NCBI GenBank assembly: GCA_946623485.1
Contig: CAMORF010000089.1
Coordinates: 1-8,351 of the forward strand
Reading direction: 5' to 3'
Length of the DNA: 8,351 bases
DNA from: an uncultured Clostridia bacterium
Lineage (GTDB): Bacteria; Bacillota; Clostridia; Lachnospirales; Lachnospiraceae
Shown: positions 5,755 to 8,351 of the stretch, in pieces
Layout: the number at the start of each line of letters is the position of its first letter
Position numbering within the stretch: position 1 is the first letter of the stretch
Position numbers and translations under genes: made by a program
Notes under the pieces: model-generated
What the model was told of the DNA's origin: nothing
Databases searched by the model: none
Seen by the model: the letters and a program-made list of their open reading frames with translations, nothing else

Positions 5755-6642
5755 CTACTCTGTTTCTTTGCTTTTCGCTATTGCATCTTCTGATACTGTT
5801 TCCTCTGATGGTGTTTCTTCTGATGATGTTCCTTCTGATGGTGTTTCTTCTGATGATGTTTCTTCTGCCTGCTCGTTGGTTTCCTGTTGTGCATCATTGA
5901 AGGAACGATAATACTGGTACTGCTCTATGAGCAGGCTCATCAACTGTTTTGCTTCTTCACTGTGTACCAGTTTTCCGACCTCTTCTACAATTTCAGGACG
6001 CTCTTTCCCTGCCTCCAAAAGATAGAAAAACACTCCGATGATCCTTCTGTCAACGCCCAGCGTCTGCAGAACCATGTCAGCAAGTTTCGGTTCATCCGAA
6101 GCCAGATTCAGTCCATTCTGGATTAATGTCACTGCAAGGTCGCGCACCTCATCATAAGCCATCAGCTCCTGAAAGTCCGGGCTCTTATATACATTGACTG
6201 CAAGATCAACATATTCTGCCAGTTCTTCCGGATCCAGCGACTGGAGCTCTTCCACAAGGTCTTCCGGAAGCAGTTTCCCCGCTTCGCTTTCGCTCACTGC
6301 CAGAAGAACCTCGTATAAACCTGAAACTGTATCCCCGAGACTGATTTCACTTTCTGTCTCCGTCACCGTCCCTGCAGCTTCCCTTTCGTCCGGCTCAACT
6401 GCTGACCTTGCAGCTTCCGCTTCGTCCGGCTCAACTGCTGACCTTGCAGCTTCCGCTTCTTCCGGCTCAACTGCTGACCTTGCAACTTCCGCTTCTTCCG
6501 GCTCAACTGCTGACTTTACAGCTTCCGTTTCTTCCGCCCCGTCCCTGGCATAAACAGCCATCATCAGGGTCAGTGCCAGAAGCAGCATGAGTCCTGCTGC
6601 TGATGCGTATCTGAAAATCCCTGTTTTTCCCGCATGTCTCAT
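5755..6642 (-). CDS. Secreted or anchored acidic tandem-repeat protein of unknown function
   Basis: This 295-residue protein belongs to no family I recognise. It begins with a basic stretch and a hydrophobic core (about 13-30) ending in VYA before RDG, a plausible signal-peptidase site. Residues 41-90 hold four 12-residue repeats built on ARSAVEPDEAEA. A Glu/Leu-rich, predicted helical middle follows (about 100-250; for example PEDLVEELQSLDPEELAEYV). The tail (about 255-286) is a Ser/Glu/Thr/Pro repeat of the SEETP type, typical of surface-exposed spacers. There are no cysteines and no catalytic motif. AGAGG overlaps the stop codon of the transporter gene 9 nt before this ATG, and only 6 bp separate the genes, so the two are almost certainly cotranscribed and may be translationally coupled. 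It could be an extracytoplasmic partner of the transporter or a substrate of it; neither can be shown here. Confidence 0.85.
   Translation of the reverse strand: MRHAGKTGIFRYASAAGLMLLLALTLMMAVYARDGAEETEAVKSAVEPEEAEVARSAVEPEEAEAARSAVEPDEAEAARSAVEPDEREAAGTVTETESEISLGDTVSGLYEVLLAVSESEAGKLLPEDLVEELQSLDPEELAEYVDLAVNVYKSPDFQELMAYDEVRDLAVTLIQNGLNLASDEPKLADMVLQTLGVDRRIIGVFFYLLEAGKERPEIVEEVGKLVHSEEAKQLMSLLIEQYQYYRSFNDAQQETNEQAEETSSEETPSEGTSSEETPSEETVSEDAIAKSKETE
5789..5863 (-). repeat. 15-bp tandem repeats coding the Ser/Glu/Thr tail
   Basis: Five 15-bp units beginning TCTGATG or TCTGATA on the plus strand lie end to end. The units alternate between two slightly different forms, giving a 30-bp higher period. 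They encode the SEETP/SEGTS units of the acidic repeat protein. Multiples of 3 keep the frame, so copy number can change without breaking the gene. Confidence 0.8.
6374..6517 (-). repeat. Four tandem 36-bp repeats within the acidic repeat protein gene
   Basis: Units at 6374-6409, 6410-6445, 6446-6481 and 6482-6517 differ by only a few bases each. A partial, more diverged fifth unit follows from 6518. They encode the 12-residue SAVEP(D/E)E repeats. The near identity at DNA level indicates recent duplication or slippage. Confidence 0.9.
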
Positions 6643-6648
6643 GAAACG

Positions 6649-8351
6649 CTACCTCTTATCCTTGTCGATCATTTCCAGAATCAATGTGCCGATGATCACG
6701 TAGACCACCGAGAAGAGCAGCAGGATTCCCCAGCACTTAAGCAGGTTGCCTTTTGTGTATTCAAATGCAGGCTCCTGCAGTTTCTGCGCGGTATAATGCT
6801 GGATCTTCTTCTTTACATCCGGAATCGCCATGACATCATGCACCTTTTGCAGGGTCTCATCCGACGAATCCTTCATTCCCTCGACTGCGACATAGATCGC
6901 GATGGAATTCTGGCTGTTATAATCGGCCGCGATGTTTACCGCATTGATCCCCCAGTTGCTGATCGTGAAGTTGGAAAGGATCTGTGCCCCGGGGCGTTCC
7001 AGCGGGAAGATGCCGCCCGCGAAGATCAGCTGGATCACCAGCAAGAACGGGACAATCGTCATGGCTGTCGTGGTCGTGTGCGCGATGCAGGAAGCAAGAA
7101 GCGCCAGCATGTCAGCCGCGTACGTGATCAGGAACATGGAGATGATCAGGTCAACCGTGAAGGAACCAGTGATCAGTCCTGTATTGGGAAAATAAAGCCC
7201 GAATATACGGAAAATGGCTATGCTGATCAGCACCTGGATCATGCAGATCACGGCCTGGTAGATCATATGCGCCACGACATAGGAACTGATATGCATCCCG
7301 GTCCGGTGTTCCCGTTTAATGATGTTCCGCTCCTTGCAGATCACCTGGATGGAGTTAAACATTCCATTCCAGATACAGACACACACTACCGCGAGGGATC
7401 CATATTTCGTATATTCCATGTTGCGGAACATGGACTCTCCAAGCACATAAGTGACCAGAAACGCAATCAGCGCTGACATGGGCAGAACCTTCCAGTTCTT
7501 CTCATAGACCAGAAGGCGGAACTGCTTGCCCAGGTAGATCGGCACCTGCTCCAGCCGGCTCTTATACATCAAACCGCTTTGCATCTCGCCCGCTCTCCGG
7601 GCGGAATCCTCATATCTCCTTTTCCGGGACAGCACGGAATCATTTTCATGCTTCTCGATGAAAACCTGGTCATTGCCATCTTCCTGTGTCGCTGCATACG
7701 TTTTGTATTTTTGGATAAATTCGTCTGCGCGCCCGTCACCGCCTTCGTTCCTGGCATTAATGCATTTCACCACGTTTTCCATGGAATCGACGCCGAAGAA
7801 ATCCCTGGCTTCCTGGATCCCGCCATAAAATGCAAGCTGGCCGACTTTTGTCTCGGTGCTTTTTGCCAGCACAATCACCTTATCAAAGAGATTCGCGACA
7901 CGATCCGGCTGGTGCGTAATAACCAGGACCATCCTGCCCTGGCAGGCAATCATGCGCAGATTCTCCATCAGCTCTGTCGCCATGATCCCATCCAGTCCGG
8001 AATCCGGCTCATCAAGAATGAAAAGGGTCGGAGAAGCAACAAATTCCGTGCAGATGGACAGGCGTTTCTTCTGACCTCCTGACAGCTTGGAAACCAGTTC
8101 CCGCTCCCTGCCGGTAAGCCCGAAGGTTTCAAGCACCGCCCTGATCTGCCTTTCCTTCTGCTCCATGCTCATATCCTTGGGAAGACGCAGATCCGCGGCA
8201 TTCTGCACGGTGGCATAGACAGTATCCTCCTCCCGAAGAAGGTTTTCCTGGGGGACAAAGCCGATTTGGTGCTTCACCATTCCATAATCTTTATAGAAAT
8301 CGATATCCCCGGCCTGGATCGTCGCTTTTGCCTTCTCGTATCCGGTCACTG
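6649..8351 (-). CDS. ABCG-type ABC transporter, ATPase fused to membrane domain (5' end outside window)
   Basis: About 567 residues are visible; the start and the Walker A loop lie beyond the window's right edge. The first residues (VTGYEKAK) match the region shortly after Walker A in such proteins, so the initial GTG is internal. Counting from that V: Q-loop Q34 in GFVPQENLL, signature LSGGQ 89-93, Walker B LFILDEP 109-115 with E114, D-loop SGLD 117-120, and H-loop H146. A linker with charged residues (about 195-265) leads to a membrane domain with about six hydrophobic segments (near 291-308, 317-335, 357-384, 399-423, 428-449 and 540-559) and an extracytoplasmic loop around 450-535. ATPase-then-membrane order in one chain is the ABCG/White layout, usually an exporter that works as a dimer. 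Some clostridial relatives carry an N-terminal FHA domain, which cannot be checked here. The substrate is unknown. Confidence 0.9.
   Translation of the reverse strand, partial: VTGYEKAKATIQAGDIDFYKDYGMVKHQIGFVPQENLLREEDTVYATVQNAADLRLPKDMSMEQKERQIRAVLETFGLTGRERELVSKLSGGQKKRLSICTEFVASPTLFILDEPDSGLDGIMATELMENLRMIACQGRMVLVITHQPDRVANLFDKVIVLAKSTETKVGQLAFYGGIQEARDFFGVDSMENVVKCINARNEGGDGRADEFIQKYKTYAATQEDGNDQVFIEKHENDSVLSRKRRYEDSARRAGEMQSGLMYKSRLEQVPIYLGKQFRLLVYEKNWKVLPMSALIAFLVTYVLGESMFRNMEYTKYGSLAVVCVCIWNGMFNSIQVICKERNIIKREHRTGMHISSYVVAHMIYQAVICMIQVLISIAIFRIFGLYFPNTGLITGSFTVDLIISMFLITYAADMLALLASCIAHTTTTAMTIVPFLLVIQLIFAGGIFPLERPGAQILSNFTISNWGINAVNIAADYNSQNSIAIYVAVEGMKDSSDETLQKVHDVMAIPDVKKKIQHYTAQKLQEPAFEYTKGNLLKCWGILLLFSVVYVIIGTLILEMIDKDKR

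Noticed and set aside
6634..7476. Plus-strand open frame of 280 codons opposite the transporter
   Set aside because: The His/Asp-rich translation is typical of the complement of a membrane-protein gene. The minus strand encodes a clear ABC transporter.

Overview
The window reads as a piece of a Clostridia chromosome, most likely a gut Lachnospiraceae-type anaerobe. This is inferred from the protein families, their style and the intermediate base composition, not from a database match. All seven genes I can support lie on the minus strand, so transcription runs from high to low coordinates. The two end genes are cut by the window edges.

Right part (8351 to 4614), an envelope-directed cluster. 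It opens with an ABCG-type transporter (ATPase followed by membrane domain, N-terminus outside the window). Six bases later comes a signal-peptide protein with four 12-residue acidic repeats and a Ser/Glu/Thr-rich tail; its ribosome binding site overlaps the transporter's stop codon. After 94 bp, which carry a good sigma-A-like promoter, comes a membrane-anchored L,D-transpeptidase (YkuD) with a complete SHGC active-site motif. Export and cell-wall crosslinking therefore sit side by side; a shared role is inference.

Middle (4613 to 3460), a repeat-rich zone. A DUF1349 gene lies between copies of a 27-nt REP-like repeat: one copy upstream and three downstream. Two of the downstream copies face each other as a perfect 27-bp inverted repeat. 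One copy supplies the DUF1349 stop codon, and two same-orientation copies bracket the whole gene.

Left-centre (3459 to 912), a compact probable operon. A PatB/MalY-type PLP-dependent C-S lyase/aminotransferase is followed at 37 bp by an ADP-ribose pyrophosphatase-like Nudix hydrolase. A second Nudix hydrolase, of the IPP-isomerase-like/YfcD type but lacking the isomerase cysteine, follows at 25 bp. A strong intrinsic terminator ends the unit.

Left end (911 to 1). A strong promoter and a roughly 220-nt leader precede a secreted Thr/Ser/Ala/Glu-rich protein whose C-terminus lies outside the window. The leader ends in two 12-bp direct repeats, one of which overlaps the ribosome binding site.

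I see no tRNA, rRNA, CRISPR array, transposase gene or phage gene. The most unusual content is the REP-like repeat cluster around DUF1349 and the transporter/acidic-repeat/transpeptidase cluster. Neither is proven to be a new system from this sequence alone.
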